64,000 nt of DNA, taken from positions 2,223,501 through 2,287,500 of the forward strand of contig NZ_CP006942.1 of NCBI RefSeq assembly GCF_000521605.1, read 5' to 3'. This DNA is from Mannheimia sp. USDA-ARS-USMARC-1261. GTDB lineage: Bacteria; Pseudomonadota; Gammaproteobacteria; Enterobacterales; Pasteurellaceae. A program made the translations under genes and the position numbers. A model generated the notes under the pieces. That model saw only the letters and a program-made list of their open reading frames with translations. It was not told the DNA's origin and did not search any database. Numbering within the stretch: the first letter of the stretch is position 1; every line of letters starts with the position of its first letter. This document shows, piece after piece, positions 28,530 to 38,175 of this stretch.

Positions 28530-28970
28530 ATGAAAAAAATCTTACTATTAAACGGTCCAAACCTGAATATGTTAGGCAAGCGTGAGCCTGAAATTTACGG
28601 TTCACAAACGTTAGCAGATATTGAAAACCATCTGAAAACTTTAGCCTCATCGCAAGGGGTAGAACTAGATTGCTTCCAAGCAAATGGTGAAGAACCAATC
28701 ATCAACCGTATTCATCAAGCTTTTCAAAACACTGATTTTATTATTATTAACCCCGGAGCGTTCACTCACACCAGCGTGGCGATTCGTGATGCGTTACTCT
28801 CAGTTTCCATTCCGTTTATTGAAGTACATCTTTCTAATGTACATAGTCGCGAACCTTTCCGCCATCACTCCTATCTAAGTGATATAGCAAAAGGCGTTAT
28901 TTGTGGCTTGGGTATAAAAGGCTATGAATATGCGTTGGATTTTGCAATACAATTCTTAAAACATCACTAA
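28530..28970 (+). CDS. aroQ: Type II 3-dehydroquinate dehydratase
   Basis: This 146-aa dodecameric enzyme of the shikimate pathway has [20 protein letters not shown] at the N-terminus including the catalytic Tyr, the [14 protein letters not shown] segment with the active-site His region, and [21 protein letters not shown]. Length is typical for the type II family, not the larger type I AroD. It follows the GNAT gene with a 3-nt gap. Confidence 0.97.
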   Translation: MKKILLLNGPNLNMLGKREPEIYGSQTLADIENHLKTLASSQGVELDCFQANGEEPIINRIHQAFQNTDFIIINPGAFTHTSVAIRDALLSVSIPFIEVHLSNVHSREPFRHHSYLSDIAKGVICGLGIKGYEYALDFAIQFLKHH

Positions 28971-29003
28971 ATTACCCAATATTGATAATATAAAGGCACT
29001 TTA

Positions 29004-30989
29004 ATGGATAAATTCTCTATTATCTCGTTATCCCTTATTCATCTGGGACTATTCTTTTATTTTGCGATGATTTTTATTATTACGCGAGAAGTAATGATAA
29101 GAAAATTTGTGGATAACAATATCCTAAAAGCACCACAAAATAATGAAGCTATCAAAAGAATGAGAAACCTTGGCTTACGTTTTGATTTAAAAATTATTGC
29201 ATTATTTTTAGCAATACCTTTTTTAATCTCCGCTCTTTGCTCATTTTTCATTTCAGCTCAACCTATTCTTCTAGGTTATGCCGGGTATGTATTGATTATC
29301 GGTTTCTTAGTTGTACTTACCGTTATTTGTAATATCTATTATTTTAAAACCTACAATAATTATTATGATGTTTTTATTTTTGGTTTAGTAGAAGAAGATA
29401 CTCAGGCTGTATTAAAAAATATTCTTGATGATTACCCTGTTTTCGCTATCACTATAATGAGCCTTACGCTAAGCCTAATACCTGCCTATGTGATATATCA
29501 GCTGAAAACAACATATTGGGAAGCAAATAACTGGGTAGAAATAGCTCTATTTATAACTATCTTTGTAGCTATGTTTTTTGCAATGAGAGGTACCATAAAT
29601 TCTAAACCCTTAGGGCGGATTCACGCTCAGATCTCATCATTAACTATTCTAAATAAAATGGTACCTAATGGCATTTTAGCAATTCGTTGGGCATTTCAGG
29701 ATAGAAAACGTAACGTGAGTTTTAATGCTGTAAATAAATCGGAGGGTGAGCGATTAATCCATGAGGCATTGGGCGAAAAAACTCTCTATTCCCAAACCCC
29801 TAGAAACGAATGGCTGGAAAATCATAAACCGAATGTCGTATTAGCAATAATGGAAAGCTTTGGAATAAATGGGCTTATCACTGATAACAAAGAGAGTAAT
29901 GATTTACTCGGTTCTCTAAGACCTTATTTTGACACAGAATTTATTTTTAAACGGTTTTTATCGTCCTCTGACGGCACAATGAATTCTTTAGCATCCATTT
30001 ATTTTCATAGCCCGATACAAGAAGTAACTCAATCTGTTGCTCAAAATGTTAAGCTAAAAACAACACCATTTCTTGTCTATAAAAAGCAAGGATATAAAAC
30101 GATTTTTATCTCTGCCGGTAATATGATGTGGCGAAACCTTGCAAATTACTTACCTCTTCAAGGTGTCGATGAATTATATGACCAAAATGATTTGATGGAT
30201 CGATACCCTGAAGCCAAACAGACTCTTTCTTATTGGGGAGTGGCTGATGAATTTGCTTTTAAATTAGCCAATGATTTACTGGAAGAGGCAAAAGAGCCAA
30301 TCTTTATTAATATTTTGACAATTACCAACCATCCGCCATATAAAGCACCGAATACCTATGTACCGAATAAAGTAAAGCCGCAAGTATTGGAAAATAAATT
30401 TGGCGAAAATGAAAGTGAACGCCGTAACATTTTAGAAAGTTTCCAATATGCTTGCCATACTTTGGGTAACTTTATCACGGACGTAAAAGCTGGTAGCAAA
30501 AAAGACAACACCATTATTGCCGCAACAGGCGATCACCATATTAGAGGAATGAAACATAAATTTCCGGAAGAGATATTTATGTCGCATTCAGTTCCTTTTA
30601 TTTTGAGCGTACCGACAACTATCAAAGCTCAGTTCAGTATTGACTATTCTCCAACGAAATTAGGATCGCATAAAGATATTATGCCTACCCTTTACCATTT
30701 AAGCCTTTCTAATGCGGAATACTTAAACTGTGGAGGAGCAAATTTATTGTCTCAAACTACAGAAGGCTATTTCGCTTACCATCCTCATGTTTGGGCAGAT
30801 AAATCAGGTGTCGTTGATTTAACTACAGCAGAATTTATCAAATATGAATGGAATGAAGAAAATAACTTTTTCATAAAAGATGTAACGTTAAATCATGTCG
30901 AACATAACCGAATTCGTGCTTATCAAAATCTCATTAATTGGCAAATTAATTATTTAATTAAAGGATATAGTGAAGAAATACCGTCATAA
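29004..30989 (+). CDS. LtaS/phosphoglycerol-transferase-type membrane sulfatase-fold protein
   Basis: The 661-aa protein has about five N-terminal membrane segments (roughly 5-27, 63-110, 145-165, 178-195) followed by a large alkaline-phosphatase-superfamily domain from about 275. Metal and nucleophile motifs include VVLAIMESFG, SSSDGTMNSL (candidate Thr nucleophile), TITNHPPY and TGDHHIRGM. The family includes lipoteichoic acid synthase and Gram-negative phosphoglycerol or phosphoethanolamine transferases. In a Pasteurellaceae cell it most likely decorates an envelope glycan or lipid; the substrate is unknown. Codon use is AT-rich compared with its neighbours. Confidence 0.82.
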   Translation: MDKFSIISLSLIHLGLFFYFAMIFIITREVMIRKFVDNNILKAPQNNEAIKRMRNLGLRFDLKIIALFLAIPFLISALCSFFISAQPILLGYAGYVLIIGFLVVLTVICNIYYFKTYNNYYDVFIFGLVEEDTQAVLKNILDDYPVFAITIMSLTLSLIPAYVIYQLKTTYWEANNWVEIALFITIFVAMFFAMRGTINSKPLGRIHAQISSLTILNKMVPNGILAIRWAFQDRKRNVSFNAVNKSEGERLIHEALGEKTLYSQTPRNEWLENHKPNVVLAIMESFGINGLITDNKESNDLLGSLRPYFDTEFIFKRFLSSSDGTMNSLASIYFHSPIQEVTQSVAQNVKLKTTPFLVYKKQGYKTIFISAGNMMWRNLANYLPLQGVDELYDQNDLMDRYPEAKQTLSYWGVADEFAFKLANDLLEEAKEPIFINILTITNHPPYKAPNTYVPNKVKPQVLENKFGENESERRNILESFQYACHTLGNFITDVKAGSKKDNTIIAATGDHHIRGMKHKFPEEIFMSHSVPFILSVPTTIKAQFSIDYSPTKLGSHKDIMPTLYHLSLSNAEYLNCGGANLLSQTTEGYFAYHPHVWADKSGVVDLTTAEFIKYEWNEENNFFIKDVTLNHVEHNRIRAYQNLINWQINYLIKGYSEEIPS

Positions 30990-31104
30990 AAGCTCACAAT
31001 CCAACTGGTACGATGAATACCAAAATCACGTATTTTCGCCAAATTTAGAAGATTTTATTCGCAAAATCCGTGAAATTCAGGTATTCTACACCCAGAATTT
31101 TTAG
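30970..31104 (+). CDS. Possible 44-aa small protein overlapping the LtaS-type gene
   Basis: A GTG at 30970, overlapping the last codons of the previous gene by 20 nt, opens a frame that ends in TAG at 31104. The peptide is basic and aromatic (contains SNWYDEYQNHVFSPNLEDF). The translation looks protein-like, but there is no good ribosome site and I recognise no family. It could be a real small gene, or a remnant of a larger one. Confidence 0.3.
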   Translation: MKKYRHKSSQSNWYDEYQNHVFSPNLEDFIRKIREIQVFYTQNF

Positions 31105-31177
31105 CTCTGCATTCTATTATTTACGATAAAAAATGCAGAGTTCTATTTTTATTATTAATCACACACGGAATCTTATT

Positions 31178-31648
31178 ATGGATATTCGCAAAATCAAAAA
31201 ACTTATCGAATTAGTTGAAGAATCTGGCATTACTGAATTAGAAGTGTCTGAAGAAGAAGGTACAGTACGTATTAGCCGTGCTGCACCAGCAGCAGTTGTT
31301 GCTCCTACTGTTCAATATGCTGCCGCACCTGTTGCAGCCCCAGCTCCAGCAGCAGCTCCACAACCTGCTGCACCAGCCTCTTTCCCTTCTAATACGGCAA
31401 CGGAGCAAGTAAGTGGACACGCTGTACGTTCTCCAATGGTTGGTACGTTCTATCGTAGCCCAAGCCCGGATGCGAAAGCCTTTGTGGAAGTAGGTCAAAC
31501 CGTGAAAATCGGCGATGCACTCTGTATTGTTGAAGCGATGAAAATGATGAATCGCATTGAATCAGATAAAGCCGGTGTAGTTAAAGAAATTTTAGTTAAT
31601 GATGGCGAACCGGTTGAGTTCGACCAAAAATTATTCATCATCGAATAA
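31178..31648 (+). CDS. accB: Acetyl-CoA carboxylase biotin carboxyl carrier protein
   Basis: Starting at the ATG at 31178 gives 156 aa beginning [17 protein letters not shown], as in E. coli BCCP; the open frame upstream is spurious. An N-terminal dimer segment, an Ala/Pro-rich linker (about 50-80) and the biotinyl domain with EAMKMMN (biotinylated Lys near 122) are visible. It carries CO2 between AccC and AccAD in the first step of fatty acid synthesis. accC follows 71 bp downstream. Confidence 0.97.
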   Translation: MDIRKIKKLIELVEESGITELEVSEEEGTVRISRAAPAAVVAPTVQYAAAPVAAPAPAAAPQPAAPASFPSNTATEQVSGHAVRSPMVGTFYRSPSPDAKAFVEVGQTVKIGDALCIVEAMKMMNRIESDKAGVVKEILVNDGEPVEFDQKLFIIE

Positions 31649-31719
31649 TCTATGTTTGCCCTTATATTTTATTTAATAGGGGCATCTTTCCAACCAATTC
31701 ACTTCAAGGGAATCTCCCA

Positions 31720-33063
31720 ATGTTAGAAAAAGTTGTTATTGCAAACCGTGGCGAAATTGCTTTACGCATTTTACGAGCCTGTAAAGAATTAGGCATTAAA
31801 ACGGTTGCCGTTCACTCAACAGCAGACCGTGAATTAAAACATGTTTTATTAGCAGATGAGACTATCTGTATTGGTCCTGCTCCTTCTGTTAAAAGTTATT
31901 TAAATATCCCAATGATTATTGCGGCAGCAGAAGTAACAAATGCAGATGCAATTCACCCGGGCTATGGTTTCTTATCTGAAAATGCTAACTTTGCAGAACA
32001 AGTTGAAAAATCAGGTTTTGTGTTTATCGGTCCAACAGCTGACGTAATCCGTTTAATGGGCGATAAAGTATCTGCAATTAATGCGATGAAAAAAGCGGGC
32101 GTGCCTTGCGTACCGGGTTCTGATGGTCCTATTGGTACTGATCCGAAGAAAAACAGAGAAATTGCAAGCCGCATCGGCTACCCTGTTATCATCAAAGCCT
32201 CTGGCGGTGGCGGTGGTCGTGGTATGCGTGTTGTTCATCACGAGAAAGATTTAGAAGAATCTATCGCAATGACTAAAGCGGAAGCAAAAGCAGCCTTTAA
32301 TAACGATATGGTTTATATGGAGAAATATTTAGAAAATCCACGCCATATTGAAATTCAAGTGCTTGCTGATACACACGGTAATGCCGTTTATTTGGCGGAA
32401 CGTGATTGCTCAATGCAACGTCGCCACCAAAAAGTGGTGGAAGAAGCACCGGCACCGGGTATTACGGAAGAATTACGTAAATTCATTGGTGAACGTTGTG
32501 CAAATGCTTGTCGTGAAATCGGCTATCGTGGTGCAGGTACATTCGAGTTTTTATACGAAAACGGCGAGTTCTATTTCATTGAAATGAACACACGTTTACA
32601 AGTAGAACACCCTGTTACAGAGATGATCACAGGCGTGGACTTAGTGAAAGAGCAACTGCGTGTTGCAGCCGGTTTACCACTTTCTATTAAACAAGAAGAT
32701 ATTAAAGTGAAAGGACACGCTATTGAGTGTCGTATCAATGCGGAAGATCCTCAGACTTTCTTACCGTCTCCGGGCAAAATTACACGCTTACACGCACCGG
32801 GTGGTTTAGGTGTACGTTGGGATTCTCACATTTACTCAGGCTATAGCGTACCACCACATTATGATTCAATGATTGGTAAACTCATCACTTTTGCAGAAGA
32901 TCGTGATATTGCTATTCGTCGTATGGAAAATGCGTTATCTGAAACAATTGTTGATGGAATTAAAACAAATATTCCACTACATACACAAATTCTTTCTGAT
33001 AGCGAATTCCGCAAAGGTGGCACAAATATCCACTATTTAGAGAAGAAACTCGGTCTTAAATAA
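31720..33063 (+). CDS. accC: Biotin carboxylase subunit of acetyl-CoA carboxylase
   Basis: The 447-aa ATP-grasp enzyme carboxylates biotin on AccB. It shows the N-terminal [20 protein letters not shown], the glycine-rich ATP loop [12 protein letters not shown], the catalytic region [14 protein letters not shown] and the C-terminal [11 protein letters not shown]. Length and order (accB-accC) are as in E. coli. A clear terminator lies right after it. Confidence 0.98.
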   Translation: MLEKVVIANRGEIALRILRACKELGIKTVAVHSTADRELKHVLLADETICIGPAPSVKSYLNIPMIIAAAEVTNADAIHPGYGFLSENANFAEQVEKSGFVFIGPTADVIRLMGDKVSAINAMKKAGVPCVPGSDGPIGTDPKKNREIASRIGYPVIIKASGGGGGRGMRVVHHEKDLEESIAMTKAEAKAAFNNDMVYMEKYLENPRHIEIQVLADTHGNAVYLAERDCSMQRRHQKVVEEAPAPGITEELRKFIGERCANACREIGYRGAGTFEFLYENGEFYFIEMNTRLQVEHPVTEMITGVDLVKEQLRVAAGLPLSIKQEDIKVKGHAIECRINAEDPQTFLPSPGKITRLHAPGGLGVRWDSHIYSGYSVPPHYDSMIGKLITFAEDRDIAIRRMENALSETIVDGIKTNIPLHTQILSDSEFRKGGTNIHYLEKKLGLK

Positions 33064-33069
33064 CCCTCA

Positions 33070-33094
33070 AAGGCGAACAATGTTCGCCTTTTTC
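33070..33094 (+). terminator. Terminator of accBC
   Basis: AAGGCGAAC pairs with GTTCGCCTT around three bases, followed directly by TTTTC. Confidence 0.85.
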
Positions 33095-33213
33095 ATTATT
33101 TTCTTACCCAAAATGTGAATGATGTCGCTAAATCATAAAAAATTTCACGTTTTCTGCGATTTCTCAGGTAGAATATTAAACAAACTAAAGCAACACAATC
33201 GCAAGGAGCATTT

Positions 33214-34410
33214 ATGAACATTCCATTCTGCTTACCTGAAAACATTAGCCCTGAAACATTTTTACGTGAATATTGGCAAAAACGCCCTCTTTTAATTCGT
33301 AATGGCTTACCTCAAATTGTAGATTTATTTGAGCCGGAAGATATTATGGAATTAGCCTTAGAAGAGGAAGTTACTGCACGCCTTATTCAATGCAAAGGGG
33401 ATAAATGGTCTGTAAAAGCAAGCCCGCTTGTAGAAGAAGATCTACAGAATCTGCCGGAGCAATGGTCTGTTATGGTGCAAAATCTTGAACAATGGTCGCC
33501 AGAACTGGGAGAATTATGGCAAGCCTTCGGCTTTATCCCACAATGGCAACGTGATGATATTATGGTGTCCTGCTCGCCATTAGGCGGCACTGTAGGAAAA
33601 CATTATGATGAATATGATGTTTTCCTCGTTCAAGGCTATGGACAACGCCGTTGGCAGCTTGGCAAATGGTGTGATCCAAGCACAGAATTTAAACCAAACC
33701 AACCTATCCGTATTTTTGATGATATGGGCGAGTTGGTATTAGACGAAGTGATGAACCCGGGCGATGTGCTTTATGTGTCGTCCAGAATGGCTCATTATGG
33801 CGTATCAGAAAGCGATCAAGGCTTAACATTCTCGTTTGGTCTACGTTATCCGAATGCAACAGATTTATTAGAGAACCTCTGTAAAACCATTGAGCAACAA
33901 GCGGATACGATTAATTCATCGGAATTTCATATTCCATTCCGTTTAAGCCCGAATGAGCAACCTAGTGCATTACTTGATCCGAAAACGGTTAAAACCTTTA
34001 AACATCATTTAATCGATCTACTGCAAAATTCTGATCAATTTGACGATCTACTTACTCATAGTGTGGCAACAGCAGTGAGCTCACGTCGCTATGAATTGCT
34101 ACAAACAGATAATGAATATTATCCAGATGAAGTTCAAGAAGTGTTAGAAGCAGGCGGCTGGTTGCAACAAGATGCGAATGTGAAAATTCTTTATACTGAA
34201 AACCCACAACGTGTTTATGTAAATGGCGAATGGATTGATGAGCTGAATGAAGCAGAAATGACGTTACTTACTCGCATCGCAAATGGTGATTCAATTTCGT
34301 GGAATAAGCTCGCTTCCAAAGTGCAAGATCAAGCAGAGCTGGAACTAATTCTAGATACCATCTGCGATTGGTTAGACAGCGGTTGGATTATTCTATCGGA
34401 AGCGGAATAG
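33214..34410 (+). CDS. roxA: Ribosomal protein L16 arginine hydroxylase RoxA (YcfD)
   Basis: This 398-aa JmjC-type Fe(II)/2-oxoglutarate oxygenase has iron ligands H130 and D132 (GKHYDEYDVF) and H194 (RMAHYGVS). The N-terminal cupin core is followed by a dimerisation part and a C-terminal winged-helix domain typical of ribosomal oxygenases. It hydroxylates an arginine of ribosomal protein L16, whose gene is at 47437. AAGGAGCA precedes the ATG. Confidence 0.93.
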   Translation: MNIPFCLPENISPETFLREYWQKRPLLIRNGLPQIVDLFEPEDIMELALEEEVTARLIQCKGDKWSVKASPLVEEDLQNLPEQWSVMVQNLEQWSPELGELWQAFGFIPQWQRDDIMVSCSPLGGTVGKHYDEYDVFLVQGYGQRRWQLGKWCDPSTEFKPNQPIRIFDDMGELVLDEVMNPGDVLYVSSRMAHYGVSESDQGLTFSFGLRYPNATDLLENLCKTIEQQADTINSSEFHIPFRLSPNEQPSALLDPKTVKTFKHHLIDLLQNSDQFDDLLTHSVATAVSSRRYELLQTDNEYYPDEVQEVLEAGGWLQQDANVKILYTENPQRVYVNGEWIDELNEAEMTLLTRIANGDSISWNKLASKVQDQAELELILDTICDWLDSGWIILSEAE

Positions 34411-34421
34411 TCGTAAATCTT

Positions 34422-34467
34422 ACAAGCGGTTAAATTTGCAAAAAAATTTGTAAATTTAACCGCTTGT
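34422..34467. repeat. Inverted pair of DNA uptake words after roxA
   Basis: ACAAGCGGTTAAATTT and its exact reverse complement flank 14 bases. As RNA it folds into a long hairpin and probably ends roxA transcription; as DNA it offers two uptake words. Confidence 0.75.
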
Positions 34468-34488
34468 TTATTTAAATAAGGGAGTAAG

Positions 34489-34821
34489 ATGCAAATTGAA
34501 CAATATCAACAATGGGTTCGGGCGTTTTATCAACAACAAGGTTGGTATGAGCGTAGCCCCTTTATGCGAGTAACCTATCTCACCGAAGAAATAGGTGAGG
34601 TTGCCTGTGCGGTAAGAGCCATTGAAATCGGGCGTGAACGACCTGATGAAAGCGAAGCCTCCCACCAACAGAAACGGGAAAATTTGATCGAAGAGCTAGG
34701 CGATGTAATGGATAATCTATTTGTACTTGCCGATAAATACGGCATCTCAATGACAGAAGTGGTTGAACGTCATCAAGCAAAATTTGAGAAACGTTATTTG
34801 CAAAAAAATGTGGAAAAATGA
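34489..34821 (+). CDS. MazG-like nucleotide pyrophosphohydrolase
   Basis: The 110-aa all-helical protein carries the MazG/dUTPase-like metal motif in two parts: TEEIGEV (about 31-37) and EELGDVMDN (about 66-74). It should hydrolyse a (d)NTP or related nucleotide to the monophosphate in a housecleaning role; the substrate is not predictable. It stands alone, between uptake-word hairpins and the rplS terminator. GGGAGTAAG precedes the ATG. Confidence 0.85.
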   Translation: MQIEQYQQWVRAFYQQQGWYERSPFMRVTYLTEEIGEVACAVRAIEIGRERPDESEASHQQKRENLIEELGDVMDNLFVLADKYGISMTEVVERHQAKFEKRYLQKNVEK

Positions 34822-34840
34822 CCGCTTGTCATCATCAAAA

Positions 34841-34872
34841 ACAAAAGCCTTGGGTTTCCTCAAGGCTTTTGT
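34841..34872. terminator. Bidirectional terminator between the MazG-like gene and rplS
   Basis: ACAAAAGCCTTG pairs perfectly with CAAGGCTTTTGT around eight bases. A/T-rich arms give T-runs in both directions, serving both convergent genes. Confidence 0.85.
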
Positions 34873-34895
34873 GCATTTCACTGCGTTGTAGCAAA

Positions 34896-35246
34896 TTAGT
34901 CGCCAAGACGCTCTTTGATACGTGCAGATTTACCAGAACGCTCACGTAAGTAGTAAAGTTTAGCTTTACGTACTGCACCTTTACGTTTAACAGCAATGCT
35001 ATCAATTACCGGTGAGTGAGTTTGGAATGTACGCTCAACGCCTACGCCGTTTGAAACTTTACGTAGTGTGAATGCAGAGTGCAAGCCACGGTTACGAATT
35101 GCAATAACCACGCCTTCGAACGCTTGCAAACGTTTTTTACTACCTTCTACTACCCATACCTTAACTTCTAATGTATCACCTGGACGGAAGCTAGGTAAAT
35201 TTTGTTTTAACTGTTCTTGTTCAAGTTGTTTGATGATGTTACTCAT
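34896..35246 (-). CDS. rplS: 50S ribosomal protein L19
   Basis: The 116-aa protein has the L19 signature [16 protein letters not shown] and [18 protein letters not shown]19 sits at the 30S-50S interface. It is the last gene of the rpsP-rimM-trmD-rplS operon, in the order known from E. coli, with a strong terminator 23 bp downstream. Confidence 0.98.
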   Translation of the reverse strand: MSNIIKQLEQEQLKQNLPSFRPGDTLEVKVWVVEGSKKRLQAFEGVVIAIRNRGLHSAFTLRKVSNGVGVERTFQTHSPVIDSIAVKRKGAVRKAKLYYLRERSGKSARIKERLGD

Positions 35247-35272
35247 TTTAAAAACCTTCTATAATCCTAGAA

Positions 35273-36031
35273 TTAACTGATTTTGTGTTGTTTTTTAATT
35301 TGATTCAACAACACTCTCTGTTCGTCAGTCAGAGCTAGGCTATCCAATAGCTCAGGGCGTCTTAACCACGTTCGTTCAAGCGATTGTTGTAACCGCCATT
35401 TGCGAATTTGCTCGTGGTGTCCCGACATCAGCACTTCCGGGACAGGCATACCGTCTAACACTTCAGGGCGGGTGTAATGTGGGCAATCTAATAAACCTTC
35501 TGCGAAAGAATCTTCCAACGCCGAAGCCTGTTTGCCTAATACACCGGGAACAAACCTTGCAACAGCATCAATTAATGTCATTGCAGGCAGTTCTCCCCCT
35601 GTCAGTACGTAATCTCCGATTGACCATTCCTCATCAACTTCAGTTTGAATCAATCTCTCATCAACCCCTTCATATCGTCCACAGATTAAAATCAGTTTCT
35701 GATTTGAAGCTAATGTTTGCACGCCGGCTTGATCAAGTTTACGACCTTGCGGTGAAAGGTAAATTACTTTAGCCTCTACACCATCTGCTGCTTTGGCTGC
35801 CTCTTTAGCTGCGTGAATTGCATCGCGTAAAGGCTGAACCATCATTAACATTCCCGGACCACCACCGTAAGGGCGATCATCCACGGTTTTATGTTTATCT
35901 AATGTGAAATCACGAGGATTCCAACATTCTAGTTGCAGCAGATTTTGTTTAACTGCACGTCCTGTTACCCCAAAATCGGTGATTGCTTTAAACATTTCAG
36001 GGAATAGTGAAATGATACCAATCCACATCAT
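35273..36031 (-). CDS. trmD: tRNA (guanine-37-N1)-methyltransferase TrmD
   Basis: This SPOUT-class enzyme (252 aa) makes m1G37 in tRNAs and prevents +1 frameshifting. It contains the trefoil-knot SAM site [15 protein letters not shown] and [11 protein letters not shown], and the C-terminal DNA/tRNA-contact part with [12 protein letters not shown]. Two adjacent ATGs (36031 and 36028) follow GAGG; either may be used. It lies between rimM and rplS as usual. Confidence 0.97.
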   Translation of the reverse strand: MMWIGIISLFPEMFKAITDFGVTGRAVKQNLLQLECWNPRDFTLDKHKTVDDRPYGGGPGMLMMVQPLRDAIHAAKEAAKAADGVEAKVIYLSPQGRKLDQAGVQTLASNQKLILICGRYEGVDERLIQTEVDEEWSIGDYVLTGGELPAMTLIDAVARFVPGVLGKQASALEDSFAEGLLDCPHYTRPEVLDGMPVPEVLMSGHHEQIRKWRLQQSLERTWLRRPELLDSLALTDEQRVLLNQIKKQHKIS

Positions 36032-36073
36032 TAATGCCTCAAATGCTTTTAAAAGCTAACCGCATACCTGAGG

Positions 36074-36607
36074 TTAGAAACCAGCATCCCACTCCACCGT
36101 AATGGTTTTGGTGGCGAGATCTACTCTTTTAACTACTTGTTCGTATAAGAACGGAATTAATCGTTCTTGTTTACCAAAAGCATCTTTGCTGTTTGCACGC
36201 ACCACTAACACATCGTTTGAGCCTGTTTCCATCATTTCAGTTACAGTTCCCATTGTATAGCCTTCCAAGTTTACTACTGTACAACCGATTAAATCGTGCC
36301 AATAGTAATCCCCTTCTTCCAATTCAGGAAACACAGATAAATCCACACCAATTTCGGCATTAGTTAATAACTGTGCAGCTTCACGGTCTTCTGTACCCTT
36401 TAATTTCACAATCAAATCATTGCTGTGATAACGCCAAGCTTCGAGCTCGACTGGCTGCCATTGCCCTTTGATTTTTAAGAACCACGGCTGATAGTCGAAA
36501 ATACTTTCAGATTGTTCTGTTGATGAATAGAGGCGTAACCAGCCACGGATCCCATAGGTTGAACCTAATTTCCCGACAACTTCAATTTTTTGTTCGCTCA
36601 TACTCAC
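36074..36607 (-). CDS. rimM: 16S rRNA processing protein RimM
   Basis: The 177-aa protein has an N-terminal RimM domain ([19 protein letters not shown]) and a C-terminal PRC-barrel ([13 protein letters not shown] onward). It binds S19 and assists 30S head maturation. It is in the conserved slot between rpsP and trmD. Confidence 0.97.
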   Translation of the reverse strand: MSMSEQKIEVVGKLGSTYGIRGWLRLYSSTEQSESIFDYQPWFLKIKGQWQPVELEAWRYHSNDLIVKLKGTEDREAAQLLTNAEIGVDLSVFPELEEGDYYWHDLIGCTVVNLEGYTMGTVTEMMETGSNDVLVVRANSKDAFGKQERLIPFLYEQVVKRVDLATKTITVEWDAGF

Positions 36608-36634
36608 CTACTTATATAATTTTGGCTTAAAAAA

Positions 36635-36883
36635 TTAAGCTGCTTTGCGAGCTTCTTTAACTAAAGAAGCAACACGGTCTGATAAATCAGCACCTTTAGC
36701 AACCCAAGCATCTACTTTAGCCACATCTAAACGTAAACGCTCAGCTTGACCTGCTGCTAATGGGTTGAAGAAACCGATACGCTCGATAAAGCGACCATCA
36801 CGAGGTGAACGGCTGTCCGCTACCACGATTTGGTAAAATGGGCGTTTTTTAGCTCCGCCACGAGTTAAACGAATGGTTACCAT
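36635..36883 (-). CDS. rpsP: 30S ribosomal protein S16
   Basis: The start at 36883 (after GAGGAAAGG) gives the canonical 82-aa S16 beginning [17 protein letters not shown]; the longer upstream frame reads through the leader and is not real. First gene of its operon. The leader upstream contains small hairpins (for example CCTCG-TT-CGAGG near 36920) and a sigma70-type promoter, and an IS is inserted just beyond that. Confidence 0.97.
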   Translation of the reverse strand: MVTIRLTRGGAKKRPFYQIVVADSRSPRDGRFIERIGFFNPLAAGQAERLRLDVAKVDAWVAKGADLSDRVASLVKEARKAA

Positions 36884-36975
36884 AACCTTTCCTCTAAAAT
36901 GTTGATAGTAAAAAATAAACCCTCGTTCGAGGTGAGGGTAACGAACTTGCCCCAAAAGGGAAAACAAGCGGTCAA

Positions 36976-37003
36976 ATTATACAGATTTTTTGCAAAAAAA
37001 CAA
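36976..37003 (-). promoter_or_regulatory. Sigma70-type promoter of the rpsP operon
   Basis: On the minus strand TTGTTT and TATAAT are separated by 16 bp. An uptake word (ACAAGCGGTC) lies directly downstream. The IS target duplication begins 8 bp upstream of the -35, so the promoter core survived the insertion. Confidence 0.7.
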
Positions 37004-37018
37004 GGTATATAAAGATCT

Positions 37019-38109
37019 GGCATAGTAGACAAAATAGTTGCTAAAAAGTGGCTTAAAGCCTTATAGTACAAGACTTTAAGCCCTATTTTTGAAAAATGAA
37101 TAAAAAACTGCCCATTTTGCCAAAGTACGAATATAAAGAAGCACGGTAAGCAAAATAATATTCAACGCCATTATTGCAATCAATGTAATAAAACCTTTAC
37201 CTTTCAAAAGAAATTAAACGCTATTCAAATTTGGTCTGATTACACGACAGGAAAACAGACTTATCTACAACTTGCTGAAAAATATCATTGTTCGGTGAGA
37301 ACTATTCAACGATATATTGAAAAAGCCCCTAAAAGCCAGGCAAATATAATAGAAGGAAAATATCTGAATATTATTATAGATACCACTTTCTTTGGTCGAG
37401 AATTTGGTGTATTGGTTTTAATCAATAGTCTGAAAAAGAAGGTAATCTATCATCGTTTTGTAAAAACAGAAAAAGATGTTTATTATCAGTTAGCTCTCAA
37501 TCAGTTGAGGGAAAAAGGCTATATCATTCAATCAGTTACCTGCGATGGTCGGAGGGGGTTATTAAAAGATTTACTCAATACCCCCGACACAAATGTACCC
37601 GTTTCATATGATTGCGATAGTGATGCGTAAATTAGGCAGAAAACACCAATCTCAAGCCGGAAAGGAATTAAAAATTCTTGTTAAGACTTTCACAAAGAGT
37701 ACGAAAAATATATTTTATAGGGAACTACACAATTGGTATTTAAAACATCAGGACTTTTTAAATGAACGTTCAGATATAGCGAATGAGAGAGGTTATTTCC
37801 CTTATAAACATCGAAATATAAGGGGAGCTTATGCCAGTTTAAAGCGATATCACGATTATTTATTTACTTTCGAGAAATACCCTGAGCTAAATATTGAAAG
37901 AACCACAAATAGAGCGGAAAGTCTTTTTAAAGACTTAAAGCAGAAGTTAAATAATCACAACGGATTAACAAAGAAACATAAGTTGATGTTTATAAAGGAT
38001 TTTTTGAATAAAAAAAGCTACTAACCTAATTAAAAAAATAAGGTTAGCAACTATTTTGTCCACTTGGCATAGTTTTTGCAAAATCAGCAACTATTTTGTC
38101 TACTATGCC
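37019..38109 (+). mobile_element. 1091-bp IS256-like insertion sequence, degenerate
   Basis: The element is bounded by perfect inverted ends: GGCATAGTAGACAAAATAG at 37019 and its complement ending at 38109. AAAGATCT is duplicated on both sides (37011-37018 and 38110-38117), an 8-bp target repeat as in the IS256 family. A 9-bp-arm hairpin lies between the left end and the transposase (37050-37082). A second imperfect copy of the right-end motif lies 40 bp inside the right end (from 38046). The transposase gene is disrupted. It is related to, but clearly diverged from, the element at 59393. Confidence 0.93.
37096..38024 (+). pseudogene. IS256-like, zinc-ribbon-type transposase (frameshifted)
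   Basis: The product has an N-terminal zinc ribbon (CPFC ... YCNQC), a helix-turn-helix-like region and a DDE core with DTTFFG, CDGRRGLL and the IS256-type TTNRAES. The zinc-ribbon frame has no start codon; the ATG at 37096 is one frame away, joined only by a shift at the A6 tract 37102-37107, as in the other IS. A C5 run at 37581-37585 causes a second shift, and one C fewer would restore ...NTPTQM. The Cys seen after PTQM in the other copy is Tyr here. The second shift and the lost Cys suggest inactivity. Confidence 0.85.
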
Positions 38110-38128
38110 AAAGATCTGCATATAAAAG

Positions 38129-38156
38129 AAAACCCCGATAAGAATATCGGGGTTTT
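38129..38156 (-). terminator. Terminator of the alpha ribosomal-protein operon
   Basis: AAAACCCCGATA pairs perfectly with TATCGGGGTTTT around four bases, with a T-rich minus-strand tail, just after rplQ. The IS lies immediately beyond. Confidence 0.88.
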
Positions 38157-38175
38157 AGGTTCAAACTTAATTAGA

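Noticed and set aside
19626..37851. Avoidance of GATATC as support for the EcoRV-like specificity
   Set aside because: The site occurs several times (for example 19626, 23416, 27230, 37846), so no avoidance is evident; a working methyltransferase would make avoidance unnecessary anyway.
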